Shown here: piece by piece, positions 27,266 to 38,701 of the stretch | Numbering within the stretch: the first letter of the stretch is position 1 | Layout of the letters: every line of letters starts with the position of its first letter | Assembly: GCA_009760855.2 (NCBI GenBank) | Contig: WPIO01000023.1 | Coordinates: 1,905,001 to 1,969,000 of the forward strand | Direction: 5' to 3' | DNA: 64,000 nucleotides | DNA from: Cristatella mucedo | Taxonomy: Eukaryota > Bryozoa > Phylactolaemata > Cristatellidae | The notes under the pieces: generated by a model | Seen by the model: only the letters and a program-made list of their open reading frames with translations | Database searches by the model: none | Told to the model about the DNA's origin: nothing | Translations under genes and position numbers: made by a program

Positions 27266-29158
27266 ATCAGTATCACTCACCCTCTCAATCGTGGTTACCA
27301 CAAGCAGCCTCGCAAGAAGCTCTCAGTAGTTTCCTGTGGCTCTAACGGAAATTCGCGTGGATGAATCGCATGCTCGGCCACCTCTGCATTCACGTATATC
27401 TGCATGCCCGCTTCCCTGTCCTGCCTCGAGCAGGCGGTGTGGGGGGGGGAGGCACTGCACGAGCACTGATCGAGCGCTGAAGAAGGGGAGGGGCTACGCG
27501 GGGCGGGCAAGGTCGATACCGCCTGACCCCGTCAGACCCAGCAGATGAGGACGACCTAGCGGCCTTCTCCTGCTGCTTGCAGTGTGCAACAAAAACTATT
27601 GCCTGCTGCTGGTCTCGAACCCACTGCCGGGTTAGTGAAGTGGGAGCACTTAGCGCCAGGCTGAGATGCAGTGACAAGCGAGGATTACGACGCCGGTAAA
27701 AATGCACGAGTCGCTGGCGCTGGACGGCACAGGCACACTCTTAGGGCACTATTAGCGCAGGGGAGAAGCAGCAGCAGAATCAGCTCGACCTCGCCGGTCG
27801 GCAAGATGTGAACGCGTCGCGACAGAGCAGACGAAATCTGCGACAAAAGCACCCGCTCATTTCTGACTGAGCGCTGGCGCGAGGCGTCGTGAGCAGCCAA
27901 AACCCTCCAGGTAACGAGCTGCAATGAGCCAATCAGCAGCTTGCACCGCTGCCTGAAGCAGCGTTCGGCAACTGATTGCCTGCCTGCCTGCGGTAGCTTC
28001 GTCCAGAGCTAAGTCCACAATTTCCTCTAAACTGTGCACTCCTCTATCGGTCGGCTAAGTCGAAAGTCCGCACCCCCCCACCCCCACTTAGGCGGCAGCG
28101 GACGCTCTCCCCTTATCGCGGGGTTTTGCCGTTTACTAATAATTTATTACATTGTGACTAGTGGTGTCACCATTCGTCAGCTCGCACGTTGGGAAGGAGC
28201 GAGCGAGCGCTAGACAGGCACGGAATTTGTGCTCCATTGCAGGCAGCTCCGTCTGATGCTTTTTTTAATTTGGCCGCATCCGCTGCCGCCGCGACGGCGG
28301 CGGCGGCGAGTGACGCGTTCGCATTGTCCTTTCGCGCCGCCACCCGAGGAGGCCGGAAACAAGCTGTCCGCTCGCTAGTGCGCCGCCCTGCTTCCGCCAA
28401 AGCTAATCCTCAGCGCCGATGTAGACGAGGTCGCCGAAAAGCAGACGGGATCTTTACACCGTAAACTGCGTCGCAATGCGCGCTCTCTCGAGTTTGTATT
28501 CGCTGCGGCGGCTGCAGCAGCGTCGCAGAGCTCGCAATTCTCGATAGTCGAGCTCTACAAGGAGCGAGTATCGAGAGCGACCCGGAGACCGCGTCAGTGC
28601 TTTACCGGCCTCCTCGGGCGGGAGAGCAGCCTCTGCCTCGTTTGCCGTCGCAAGCAGCTGGACGGGTCGTCGCTGCTTGGGCCCCATTAAGCTAGCCACC
28701 GGCAATGGTGGTTTTTAACTCTCGCTGCCCTGTTATGGCCCAGTTGGGGCATAATGCGTCCGCTTGTTCCTCTTTCCTCCCTCTCTCTCTTAATTCTCTC
28801 CCTTCACCGCAATCGCCTCATTCGGCGGCTCAGCCGATCCGACGCAGTCGGCGAAATGCTCGCGCGGCCGCAGCAGGCCGCGGCGGCTGGCGGCGGCGCC
28901 GCCGCGGCCTGCTGCGGGCGGCCTCGAGCCGGCGGCAGTCTTGAGTCGCGCAGCAGCGCAGTGCGGCTGCGGTCTTCCCGCGCCCGCCGACGGCGGCGGC
29001 GGCGGCGGCGGCGGGGGGGGGGGGCTGCAGCCGGGAGGCGCTTCGGCGCTGACCGCCGCCGCCGCGTTCTCACTTCCCTTTCAATCGACTCGTTTGACGG
29101 AAGCGGGCGCGGTCGCTCTTCTCGCCCGATGGAGATTACGAAGCCCGACGAGAGCCGA

Positions 29159-29189
29159 TACACACACACACACACACATACACACACAA
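29159..29189. repeat. (CA)n tract
   Basis: About 15 CA units with one TA. A (GA)17 tract follows at 29236-29269. Confidence 0.93.
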
Positions 29190-29234
29190 ATATTTTCCTA
29201 CTGTGCGCGCGCGGAAGCGGTCCGCATTTAAACG

Positions 29235-29271
<37 letters not shown>

Positions 29272-29307
29272 ACTAGGGCGGCGCCATGGAAATCGCGCCG
29301 CCCTAGT
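29272..29307. repeat. Perfect 13-bp inverted repeat (hairpin)
   Basis: Arms ACTAGGGCGGCGC and GCGCCGCCCTAGT are exact reverse complements around a 10-base loop. The hairpin lies between a GA array (29236-29269) and the LTR-like element. Confidence 0.9.
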
Positions 29308-29312
29308 GGAGC

Positions 29313-29751
29313 TGTACCTAGTCGAGCCGCGAGAGTAGCTGTATCTAGTAGAATCGCCAGCTGTACCTAGTAGAGCCGCGATCGCAATCTCGCCGCATCG
29401 GCCGCCAGCCGGTTCACGTGGGTGCAGCGAGACGGCGGCGCCTGCTAAACCAGCCAGATTACTGCTGATCATTATCATTCGCGATGATGCAATAATCTAC
29501 GGCCGAGGCCGTATAAATGCCGGCGCCATGAGATAGGTTGGCAGTTGGGATTCCTGGCTCGGCATTGGCATTTGAGCTGATTTGAGCTCTAGGCCGGAGA
29601 GCCACTGGCGTACGCCAGGGCCGCTGTTGAACGCCTATAGTCGTCCGCTTCTTTCGAATAAACTTGTCTGCATATTTTGGATACGGACTTGATATTTTAA
29701 GGTGTCAGCGCTCTTCGTCGCAGCCGTGTTCTGTCGGCGTACCTGCGTACA
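29313..29751 (+). mobile_element. LTR-like element (solo or 5' LTR of a retrotransposon)
   Basis: The segment begins TGTACC and ends GCGTACA, an inverted TGTAC/GTACA terminus. It contains, in LTR order, a repeated upstream part (AGCTGTACCTAGT units at about 29311, 29337 and 29361), TATAAA at 29512 and AATAAA at 29657, 140 bases after the TATA box. The next bases, TTGGTGCAG, could be the start of a tRNA primer-binding site, but I cannot match them to a specific tRNA. No gag or pol follows and no clear target duplication flanks it. It could instead be an ordinary promoter with TATA box. Confidence 0.42.
29512..29517 (+). promoter_or_regulatory. TATA box within the LTR-like element
   Basis: The sequence GTATAAATG sits in a GC-rich setting and is the clearest TATA box in the 27-32 kb region. 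The next AATAAA is 140 bases downstream, a spacing typical of an LTR R region. Confidence 0.45.
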
Positions 29752-31087
<1,336 letters not shown>

Positions 31088-31105
31088 ACTATTGGTCAGT
31101 GGGCG
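31088..31105 (+). promoter_or_regulatory. Candidate promoter elements of the chitin-binding membrane protein gene
   Basis: ATTGGTC (an inverted CCAAT box) is followed at once by GTGGGCGG, a GC box of Sp1 type. The pair lies 205-220 bases upstream of the start codon in CpG-rich DNA with no TATA box. That suits a CpG-type promoter. The transcription start is not determined. Confidence 0.35.
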
Positions 31106-31309
31106 GTGCGCCATGACTGGCCAGCGAGTGTGGAAGAGCGTCTGCGCGTTCCGACTCCGGCATCATTCAGCCGGCGTTCGTTACTGCGGCTTCAAGCAGC
31201 AACTCTAGCGCTCTCAGGAGTGTGCGCGCGAAGCTGCACGCTGCATCCGTCGCCGCCGCCGCCGCCGCGTGGAGTAGCGAGCTCGGAACGTTGCACGATC
31301 GACGGCGGA

Positions 31310-31475
31310 ATGTCGGCGCGAACGCGCGTACCGGGTAGGATAACGGCGGCGGGCCTCTGGCTTCTGGCGTCGACCGCCGCCGCCTCGCTGAGCTACAAGC
31401 CGCCGCGGCTGAACGCCTGCCGGGAGATAATGAAGGCCAAGGATTTCAGCGAAACGTTCCTCATAACCAGCTCGT
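31310..31475 (+). CDS. CBM14 (chitin-binding type 2) single-pass membrane protein, exon 1
   Basis: The first coding exon starts at an ATG in context GGCGGAATGT, in frame with a signal peptide. MSARTRVPGR is a positively charged N-region and ITAAGLWLLASTAAA is the hydrophobic core, with cleavage likely near residue 26. The mature N-terminus is SLSYKPPRLNACREIMKAKD and onward to residue 55. The exon ends in phase 1 at a perfect GTGAGT donor (31476), and Tyr56 is completed as T|AT. Its join to exon 2 rests on phase agreement and topology: signal peptide first, cysteine-rich domain next. I recognise no named orthologue. Extending the open frame past the donor runs into stops soon after a few more codons. 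Confidence 0.8.
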
Positions 31476-32928
31476 GTGAGTACGGCGGTGACGCCCGGCT
31501 CGTGGCGAGCTGATCTTCGGCTACACGCCTCCGTCTTCGCGCGGGCCGGCCCGTCGCGCGAGACGGTCGCTATGGCCGCCGCCTGCGTCTCGGCCGGCGG
31601 CACCGCGATGCGGTGCGAGCTTGTGAACTAGCGGCGAGAGTGAGAAAAGCAGAGAAAGTGAGCCAGAGAGCACTTACTGCGCAAAGGAGAAGAGATGTAC
31701 TTATAGAGAGAGGAGAGGAGAGAGGAGAGGAGAGAGAGAGAGAGTGGACCGTAGGATGTGGAGCGTCGGTATCCGCTTGCTGCTGAAGAAGCCCTGCTCG
31801 ACCTCCCCTGTCGCAATCCCCCTCTCTCTCCCTCGGTCTCTTTCTCTGTCTCTATGGCCTCTGCACTCTTCTCAAATCGTCCCTCAATCCCTTGATCACT
31901 CACCCTATGGGTCTGGCGAGTGGTCCGCTCATCGAGCGGCCGGATGCCTGCCAAGTTCATCGAAGTGCAGACCCTTTTAGACGACGGTGACGGCGATAAA
32001 ATAAGAGATACGACGGCCGTTGCGGCAGCCGTCAGACAGCTGGCAAGTTAATGGAATGTTGGCGGTTGGGTTTTCGAGAGGAAGAGAGGGAGAGAGAGAG
32101 AGAGAGAGAGAGAGGAGAGTAATAGCAGACGAGACACGGGTGCAGTGCCTACTGAGCGACGCCATTCAAGCCGGTGCAGTGGGCCGAGCCTCTGGACAGG
32201 GGCCAGAGCTTCTTTCGCGCTTCTTCCGGCTCCCACCCCCCACCCTGACGCGAGCCTCCCTGCTGTTTACCATTCGGACCGCGGTCTGGGTACCGTGCCA
32301 ACCGTTTTTCTATGTTAATGTCCGTCCTTGGACGAGCAGCGCCAGTCCAGCCCTGCTTGAGCGAGAGGCCTTCGCACCAAGCGCTGATCAAACGGAGGGG
32401 GGAGAATACCCACCTTGACGAAGCAGCTCTCCTGCGCATGTAGCACCTTCGTTTACCGAGTCAGCGTAGCAGCAGTGGTGATATCCTTACGGTGCTTTCT
32501 GGGCGCATTGCACAAGTCACTACGGTCTCAACCGGTCTCCGTTTACTCGTGTAAGAGGTCATTAGCCAATCGAGTCGGCTTGCTGTTGCTCCGACCGAGA
32601 AAGTCGATTTGCACTAATAACTTTGCTGTAAACACGCTAAGCCTAGTTGGGACCATCCGTGCGTGCTCTTATGATATGCTCAGAAAATGCGGTCTTACGC
32701 ATCGCGGCTACGCCGACTGAAAAGGATGACGATTCGTGCTCAAGGTATTTCCTCCAAGAGGGGTATTTCTTCCGTCGGGCGTGCTGGCTAAAGAATCCCG
32801 CTAGTGTGACGTATTTCGCACGTCCGCTCGTACGCAGCTGGGACCCGGCCTCCCCCCAACCTTGCTCCGCATACTAACCCTCACACCCGGCCGGCACCAC
32901 GTGTTAATCTCCCTCTCTCGTCGCACAG
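31476..32928 (+). other. Intron 1 of the CBM14 membrane protein gene
   Basis: The donor is GTGAGT and the acceptor is CTCGTCGCACAG ending at 32928. The intron is 1,453 bases, phase 1. It contains GA-rich tracts at 31711-31744 and 32083-32115 and nothing else recognised. Confidence 0.8.
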
Positions 32929-33616
32929 ATTCGTGCCAGAATATCACCTTTCCGTGCTCGGCTCCCGCATTTCCGGACACGCGAAATTGCGAGAACTACT
33001 ACAAATGCGACTCGCTGACGATCACGCAGTGCCCGTGCGACCCGGGCGAGACGTTCAACGTCGCCACGATGAGCTGCGACTCTTCGGCGGCCGCCTGCCA
33101 GTGTCCCAGTCCGACGATCGCCGCCGAGCCGGCGACTTCCACCTCTGCGACACAGACGTCCGCCAGAGCGTCGGTCGTGACGTCTACGCCGAGAGCGACG
33201 ACAGCTCTTGCCGCCGCTGCCCCACCAGCGCCTCCGAGCGGTCTCCTCAGTCAAGCCGCCACGTCCAGCACGAAGGCAGCGGGCAGCGATGCCTCGTCGC
33301 CGCCGGCGGATGCCGGGCCGGCGCCTGTCGTGGAGGCGCAGCTACCGGCCGGCGGCAGCGGTGCCGCCGCGGGAGCAGCATCGGTCGCGTCCGCTTCGCC
33401 CGCTACCCCCACCCAGGGGCACGGCGGCGGCGACGCCGCCGCCGCCGCGGCTCAGCCGCCGTCTCAGTCGTCGGCCGACGCCGCGGCGTCGTCCGCTGAC
33501 TCGAGGAGCGAGGCGAGCATAGTAATCGCCGCCATTGTCTGCGGTAGCGCTGTGACGGTGGCCGTCATCGGCACCGCCGTCTACCTTTGTCGCACCAGTC
33601 GCTTCCGAAGGACCAG
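32929..33616 (+). CDS. CBM14 membrane protein, exon 2: chitin-binding domain, stalk, membrane helix
   Basis: This exon encodes residues 56-284. Residues 65-112 give a complete CBM14/peritrophin-A cysteine pattern: C65-x10-C76-x5-C82-x9-C92-x12-C105-x6-C112. It includes the family's aromatic NYYKC motif and PGETFN turn. C58, C90 and C114 are extra cysteines, and N60-I-T is an N-glycosylation sequon. Residues 115-250 form a low-complexity Ala/Ser/Thr/Pro-rich, mucin-like stalk. Residues 253-276 (IVIAAIVCGSAVTVAVIGTA plus VYLC) form one membrane helix, followed by RTSRFRRT. Those positive charges place the C-terminus in the cytosol (type I). CBM14 domains bind chitin in peritrophic matrix and cuticle proteins. 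Binding here is inferred from the fold pattern only. The exon ends in phase 2 at GTAGGT. Confidence 0.87.
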
Positions 33617-33780
33617 GTAGGTAGTGCCCCGGCAGGCGGCGCTGCCGCTGCTCTCGCCAGCGCTCGCTCGCTCCTGCTTCGCAGGCTCGGCCGGCTCTGC
33701 AAGCCTGGACCTCGGCCGTCGGTCGCAGGCAGGCCGGCTCACCTAGCGCTTGGTTACGCTAGAGAAAACGTTCTCTCTAG
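33617..33780 (+). other. Intron 2 of the CBM14 membrane protein gene
   Basis: This short intron (164 bases) has donor GTAGGT and acceptor TTCTCTCTAG ending at 33780. It is phase 2 and splits Arg285 (AG|G). Other AG sites nearer the donor (for example 33678) would give a longer insertion, so alternative splicing is possible. Confidence 0.75.
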
Positions 33781-33880
33781 GAAAGACGCCAAGCTGCCCG
33801 GCTTGCCCTGCGGAGAGGCCGGCGGCTACACGCAGCCCGGAGTGGAGAGACACGTCTACTACGAGATAGACGACCGAGCT
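33781..33880 (+). CDS. CBM14 membrane protein, exon 3: juxtamembrane cytoplasmic tail
   Basis: The exon completes Arg285 and adds 33 residues, from KDAKLPGLPCGEAGG to ERHVYYEIDDRA. It follows a good polypyrimidine tract and ends in phase 0 at a strong GTAAGT donor. The sequence YYEI (residues 311-314) fits the YxxPhi type of sorting motif that the AP-2 mu subunit recognises in many receptors, at a plausible distance (about 35 residues) from the membrane. The two adjacent tyrosines in an acidic context (YYEIDD) also resemble kinase target sites. These functional readings are inference from motif shape. Confidence 0.78.
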
Positions 33881-34638
33881 GTAAGTGGCCGCGCTCCTCC
33901 TCCTCCTCCTCCCGAAGAGACGACGCTCCTGTGCGGCTGCTCCGGCGTCGCCACCGGGCCGTGCCTGCAGTGCGTGCAGCAGGCTGTCGAGCTTCGCCCT
34001 CCCTCCCCCCCGGCAGATCCTGCCAACCCCGACGAGGCAGCGGGTCGCTCGCTAGCTGAGCGAAGGTTCGCGTCGCAGCGAGACAATGGCCGAGAAATTT
34101 CAGCTGCGAGCGCTAAACGCCCATTCTCTTCGCTCGACCTCGCTATTGTCACGGTAGCATTTAAAGCACATTTAGGATGCTGCCACAGCGACGCTAAGAA
34201 AAACTTGCCCGGCGGCTTTTGTTTTCACATGAGTGAGTCATTCGGCCGCTGCTGCTGCTTCTCTCTCTCTTGCCATAGAGAGGGAGAGAGAAAGAGAGGG
34301 AGAGAGACAGGGGAGAAAGAGAAAGAGAGAGAAGAAGAAAGAGCACGTCGCCAGCTTTCCTTGCTGGCGCTTAGGGTGACCCGACAGGCCGACTGCCGGA
34401 CCCTGTTTCGCGGCTGCAATTACGTTTAACCTTGACACTGCTTGTTCAGTAATGAAGATTTAACGAGGAGAATTGCTCGAAGCCGAGCGCCACCGGCTTC
34501 GCAAAGTTAATTCCGGCGAGAGAGCGGTCCGGTCCGTTCCGTTCGGTCCGGTTCTGTCCCCGTCGTCGGCAGCTCGACGGACGTGGGAAGTGCCAACGCT
34601 AGCTAGCCGAAAAGCTTGTCACGTTTTCTCTCTCGCAG
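33881..34638 (+). other. Intron 3 of the CBM14 membrane protein gene
   Basis: The donor is GTAAGT and the acceptor is TTCTCTCTCGCAG ending at 34638. The intron is 758 bases, phase 0. It contains a GA-rich stretch at about 34280-34340. The frame stays open beyond exon 3 for part of the intron, so retention cannot be ruled out. Confidence 0.75.
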
Positions 34639-35151
34639 GTGGGCTCGTCAAGAAGCTTCGTCTACCGAGCGCAGCCGCCGCCGCTGCCGACCACTCTGCC
34701 GCCCTCGGCTCTGTCGCCCTGCACTCGCTGCCTGGACGGCTGCAGCGCCGCCGGCTGCGGAGGCCCGGCGGCGCTGCAGCCGGCGTTCATCGTTGGCCCC
34801 GCGGCCGCGACGACCGCTGGCGCCAAAAGGAACTTCCCGGCCACCAACCCTCACTACCGATTGGGCAGTGCCGAGCTGCACTACGGCTCGACTTCGGCGT
34901 TCGTCGTCGGTGGCGGCCGCATGCAGTGCAGCAGCCACAGCCGCGAGTCGAGCTCCGATTGCTCGCTCTACTCAGGAGGCTCGTCGTCCAACCAGTCGAC
35001 GCTGGAGAGCTACACCGATGGCGGCAGCGGCGGCGACATGAGGGCTCCGCTGAACGCCCCTCCACAGCCGCCGACTGCCTCTGCCTCAGCGGCGGCAGCA
35101 GTAGCGGCAGCGGCCAAGAGCGCCTATGTCAGCAAGCAAGTGTACATTTGA
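34639..35151 (+). CDS. CBM14 membrane protein, terminal exon 4: distal cytoplasmic tail
   Basis: This exon encodes residues 319-488 and the TGA. It is in phase with exon 3 and begins VGSSRSFVYRAQ. Features in order: a proline-rich segment with PxxP repeats (AQPPPLPTTLPPSALSP, about 329-345); a short cysteine cluster (CTRCLDGCSAAGC); an NPHY motif at 388-391, which fits the NPxY consensus bound by PTB-domain adaptors; a Ser/Tyr-rich stretch (SSHSRESSSDCSLYSGG); an Ala-rich run; and the C-terminus SKQVYI. The last four residues, QVYI, fit a class II PDZ ligand (hydrophobic at positions 0 and -2). Composition is low-complexity in places, so these are candidate motifs rather than proven sites. 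The whole predicted protein is 488 residues with a 212-residue cytoplasmic tail. Confidence 0.82.
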   Translation: MGSSRSFVYRAQPPPLPTTLPPSALSPCTRCLDGCSAAGCGGPAALQPAFIVGPAAATTAGAKRNFPATNPHYRLGSAELHYGSTSAFVVGGGRMQCSSHSRESSSDCSLYSGGSSSNQSTLESYTDGGSGGDMRAPLNAPPQPPTASASAAAAVAAAAKSAYVSKQVYI

Positions 35152-36080
35152 CAGTGCGTCCGCGGCCGAAGCTCGTGACCGCCTCATCCCGGCTTGTATA
35201 TGTGCAGTGTGCGACCTCATCCGAGATCGTCGCTGCCTCATCCTGTCATCGTCGTCGTCATCGTCATCGTCATCATTCTCCCCCCAACCTCGTGGCGATC
35301 GGCTGGATCCGAGAGACATGCCTTTACGAGGATTTGCAGTGTATCATTCCAGACAGTTCGAGGATAAACGTAGACCGCTCAGTCTAACCGAACCGAGCGT
35401 ACGGCTTTCGAAAATCCCGCCTACAAACCGGCACGGCCCGGGGCCCCACATCCTATTCGGGTAGCGGCGGCCGGTCGAGGAGACCCGGCCGAGAATGCTG
35501 GCTTTCTGGCAGGAGCTCGCTTGAAGGGTTCTACGCGCTTTAAGGTGCTACGGGTTTTACACGTTGCCTGACCCTGCGAACGGCCAATGTTCCAGTGCTT
35601 CGGTGCCAAATAGAGCATAATTGTTAAGTCAGACGTGTTCTTCGCATGTACGTAAGTAAGCGAGTTCAATGTGTTGTCGCCAGCCGAGTGCCGAGTTTCA
35701 ATTGCCGAGTACAGAGCGTGATTTACCAGCTGCCGAACGAGAGCGGACCGCGAGTGGGACTGTTGAGCGGATTTCGGTTTACGAGCGCCTTCTGGACCGA
35801 CTTAAATGAGCGGCCCAGTCTATCCACCCTGTAACGCAAGCTAGATAGGCAGGTGATCAAATAGCCCGGATGTTTGCCAGTGTTTGCCACTAGTGCTGAG
35901 CAGGTGGTGCAATGGCACCGCAAGCTTTTCGGAGCTTCCGAAGCAGCAGCAGAAGGAACATGCACCGGTGCGGCAGCGGCCGCATCGTCAAACAGTGTGC
36001 AATCGACTATCCTTCCGGCAGCTTCCTCACATCGTCCACTATTGAGTTTGCTTCGTTCCGCTTTGCCAGTGTATTGTGTA
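35152..36080 (+). other. Probable 3' UTR of the CBM14 membrane protein gene
   Basis: About 0.93 kb separates the stop codon from the first good poly(A) signal. It includes a CATCGT/CGTCAT repeat tract at about 35246-35277. No other gene is recognised. Transcript extent is inferred, not shown. Confidence 0.5.
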
Positions 36081-36086
36081 AATAAA
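36081..36086 (+). promoter_or_regulatory. Candidate poly(A) signal of the CBM14 membrane protein gene
   Basis: AATAAA is preceded by a GTATTGTGTA stretch and followed by a CTGACTGTTC stretch. It is the first canonical signal after the stop at 35151. Confidence 0.5.
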
Positions 36087-36584
36087 AAGCCGGCTGACCC
36101 TGACTGTTCAACGAATTCACGGTAAATGCAATAATAATTAAGCATCTTTGCATACACGTCAAGAGAACTCATCAAGAATCTCTTGGCACGCATGCTGGAA
36201 AGAAATCGTGTCAGTTGGTTGAAGATAGCACGCCGTGTTAACAGGCATCAGCCCACACACGGCAATTTATATGAAAGGAGCAAAAGCAGTGAGGAGCAGG
36301 TGGGTTTTTTCTTTTCAAATGTCCATGCAGTAGCCGGGCCATGAGGGGCTCGGGCAGCCAGCTGTATCGCCCCCAGTTTCTACGCTCCCTAGACCGAGAC
36401 CAGCAAAAATTATGTTAATACCACTCAATGAGCAACCGCAGTGCTCCAGTCGAGTGAACACTGATTTTGCACCAAGTTTCATTATTTGCGGGTCGCGCCC
36501 GGCCTACTTGAAAATCTAGCGGGTCTTGCCTCCCTAAAACATGATGAAAATCCTGGCTCGGCCACTGACTGAGTCTCAGGGGCG

Positions 36585-37100
36585 TGTCGACATCGGTCGG
36601 GAGTGCCGGACTTTTGGAGGATGCGAACTGGAGAGTTGGCCTCCGAAGGATTTGAGTTGAGCTAGAGGCACAGCTAAGCAGCCTACATCAGAAAAGCCGG
36701 CGGTACGATGGCAGGTCTGGATAGCAAGAATTTCGATGAGGTGCGCGGGAGCAAGAGAATGCAGGGGGACCTGCGGTGCGTGGGTGACAGCCTCGAAGTC
36801 TATCTATGACTGCTGCTAGATGGCGAGTCGTGGTAGGTGGGCGAGAAGCAGTTACTTGTGGCAGCTGCTGCTCTCCCGCTAGAGAAACCTGTCTGCAGAG
36901 TTCTGCTCAAGCAGGAAGAAGGCAAGTAGTGAGTTATAGAAGTCTACTGGATGTCAAAAATGCATTGACCAGAAAGGCTGCGGTAGCCAATACAAGCGGG
37001 CTCGGTTATTTGCAGCGGTGTGCAGCTGATTGTAGGCTGACTTGACTGTGGAGCGGATGCGGTCATCTCGAGAGTCAGGAGCACTTTGGAAGTCCCAACG
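36585..37100 (-). mobile_element. Diverged LINE family A fragment
   Basis: It aligns by eye with the 49.0-49.5 kb element on the same strand: CCGAAGGATTTGAGTTGAGC, GGTACGATGGCAGGTCTGG, CTGCAGAGTTCTGCTCAAGC, GACTTGACTGTGGAGCGGAT. No open frame of note. This is an old copy. Confidence 0.6.
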
Positions 37101-38490
37101 GCTAGTTGACCCCGTCCCGTAGAAGCGACCCGAGAGGACTAGAGAGGGTCGCTCCGACCGCGCAGCGGTTCTGGCGGCCACCTGCCTGCGAGGCAATCCC
37201 GATAGCGTCGCAAAGACGCGAGCTCATGCTAGGCAAATTTATGCACCACAGAGCAGCTGCGGCGAGAATGGGCGGTTCCACCAGTCACGCATAGCCCGCG
37301 CGGAATGCCGGTCCGAATTCGTCCAGTCGCCCGCTCGAAATGACAAATGCCGAGCTGGAGCAAGCGACTCGGCTTCCGAGTTCACGTCCAGCACGACGTG
37401 GCGCCATATGCGGCGACGCATCGGGGGGGGGGGCGGCCCCCCCCGGATCGAGGGCGCGGGGTCGGAGAGTCAGGCCAACCGCCTCGTGGACGACGGACGG
37501 GTCGCCCGTCGGCGGCCTTCGCCCGGCTCGTTGTGTCCATCCAGCGAAAAGCGCCCGCCGGAACGAGCGAGCGCCGTTTTTCAGTTCCGTTCCGCAGTTT
37601 TTCCGCAGTTTTTCCGCAGTTCAGTTCCGCCGTGTTTCAGTTCCGCGATAGAGCGTCGTCGGCGGCCACAGACTGCTTGGCGCGGTCCTCCGCCGCTGCC
37701 ACTGCCTCGCTGGCAAAGGAGTTCATCGGACGAGCCGAGTGTGTGGGGGGGGGGGGAGCGGCGGCGGCCTGCGTTGCCGACTGCTGTGGGCGGCCATCTC
37801 TGAAATAAGAGAGACCTACCGGACCAGCGTTCTCTGCAAAGGCAGACATGAATCTGCAGGTACTGTACTTTCAAGAGCAAGACGGCTTCCAGAGAAGAGC
37901 ATCCGGAATGGGTATGACGATCAAAGCAGGCGGTGGAAGGACCGGAATGACCACCGCACGTGCGGAGCGAGCGTTTTGACAATTACATAAGAAAAATTGG
38001 ATTCGCTCGCTTAGCGGCTGACCGTAGTCTTTTATTAAGACACAGCCATGCATTTGTCCAACGGTGACGGCAGCCAGTTTAGATCGATGACCTACTGCTG
38101 GCGGTTGCACAAGAGAAAATTTACCAAGTACATGGAAAACTATCAGGAATTAAAACGAATTTTTAAAACGAAGGACCTCGCGGAGAGGCGCACTGGAGAC
38201 TGCGTATTCAGGCGGGACGGGCGAGAGGAAAAAAGAAGATCGCGAGTCTAAGGCTTCCAAAATATGCACAAGGCGTCCCCGATTGTTATCGTTTAGACAA
38301 ACCGGCTGCTATCCCTATCTCTATCCCTATCTCTATCTCTATGGATCCCTCAGCTCGTAGCCCGCAGCTCTGACATGGCTGTCAACCGAGAGCTTAGTGA
38401 CGCACTCTGCGTCGCAAATGTTGCTTGCAGTTTGTACTCCTATAGCTTCCACTGGGCTCATTTCATTCTGCTACGCCTGCACGCATCTGC
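37101..38490. other. Intergenic, no recognised gene
   Basis: It contains G-runs at 37426 and 37745, a triplicated TTTTTCCGCAG motif (37585-37622) and a short TATCTC/TATCCC tract (38310-38342). Open frames are short and low-complexity. Confidence 0.6.
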
Positions 38491-38701
38491 GGGGTAGCCG
38501 TAATTGCAGGGTAGCCGTAATTGCAGGGTAGCCGTAATTGTAGGGTAGCCGTAATTGCAGGGTAGTCGCAACGGCCGGGTAGCCGGAACTGACGGGTAGC
38601 CGGAACTGCCGGGTAGCCGGAACTGCCGGGTAGCCAGAACTGCCGGGTAGCCGGAACTGCCGGGTAGCCGGAACTGCCGGGTAGCCGGAACTACAGGGTA
38701 T
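38491..38701. repeat. 17-bp minisatellite, about 12 units in two sequence classes
   Basis: The first four or five units read GGTAGCCGTAATTGCAG. After a transition unit, the rest read GGTAGCCGGAACTGCCG. Confidence 0.96.

Larger units (their letters stand above)
26658..29158. other. Region between alpha-tubulin and the LTR-like element; no recognised gene
   Basis: Apart from CT runs and one LINE A tail (27031-27254), 27255-29158 is GC-rich with CpG-dense stretches (28180-29120). It has only low-complexity open frames rich in Ala, Arg and Gly on both strands. Confidence 0.6.

Noticed and set aside
28866-29040. Ala/Arg/Gly-rich coding exon in the CpG-rich stretch
   Set aside because: GC-rich GCC/CGG repeats are open in several frames on both strands, and no acceptor-donor pair or homologous domain was found.
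33587-34429. Continuous frame through introns 2 and 3 of the CBM14 gene
   Set aside because: It contains exon 3 in frame but extends through sequence with intron features (GTAAGT donor, polypyrimidine acceptor) and ends in simple GA sequence. Retention is possible but not preferred.
34473-35387. Overlapping 304-codon frame in the last CBM14 gene exon
   Set aside because: It is Arg-rich, typical of a shifted frame in GC-rich coding DNA. The frame at 34639-35151 keeps phase with exon 3 and carries the coherent tail.
38491-38701. CRISPR-like array
   Set aside because: The repeats are directly tandem with no unique spacers; it is a eukaryotic minisatellite.
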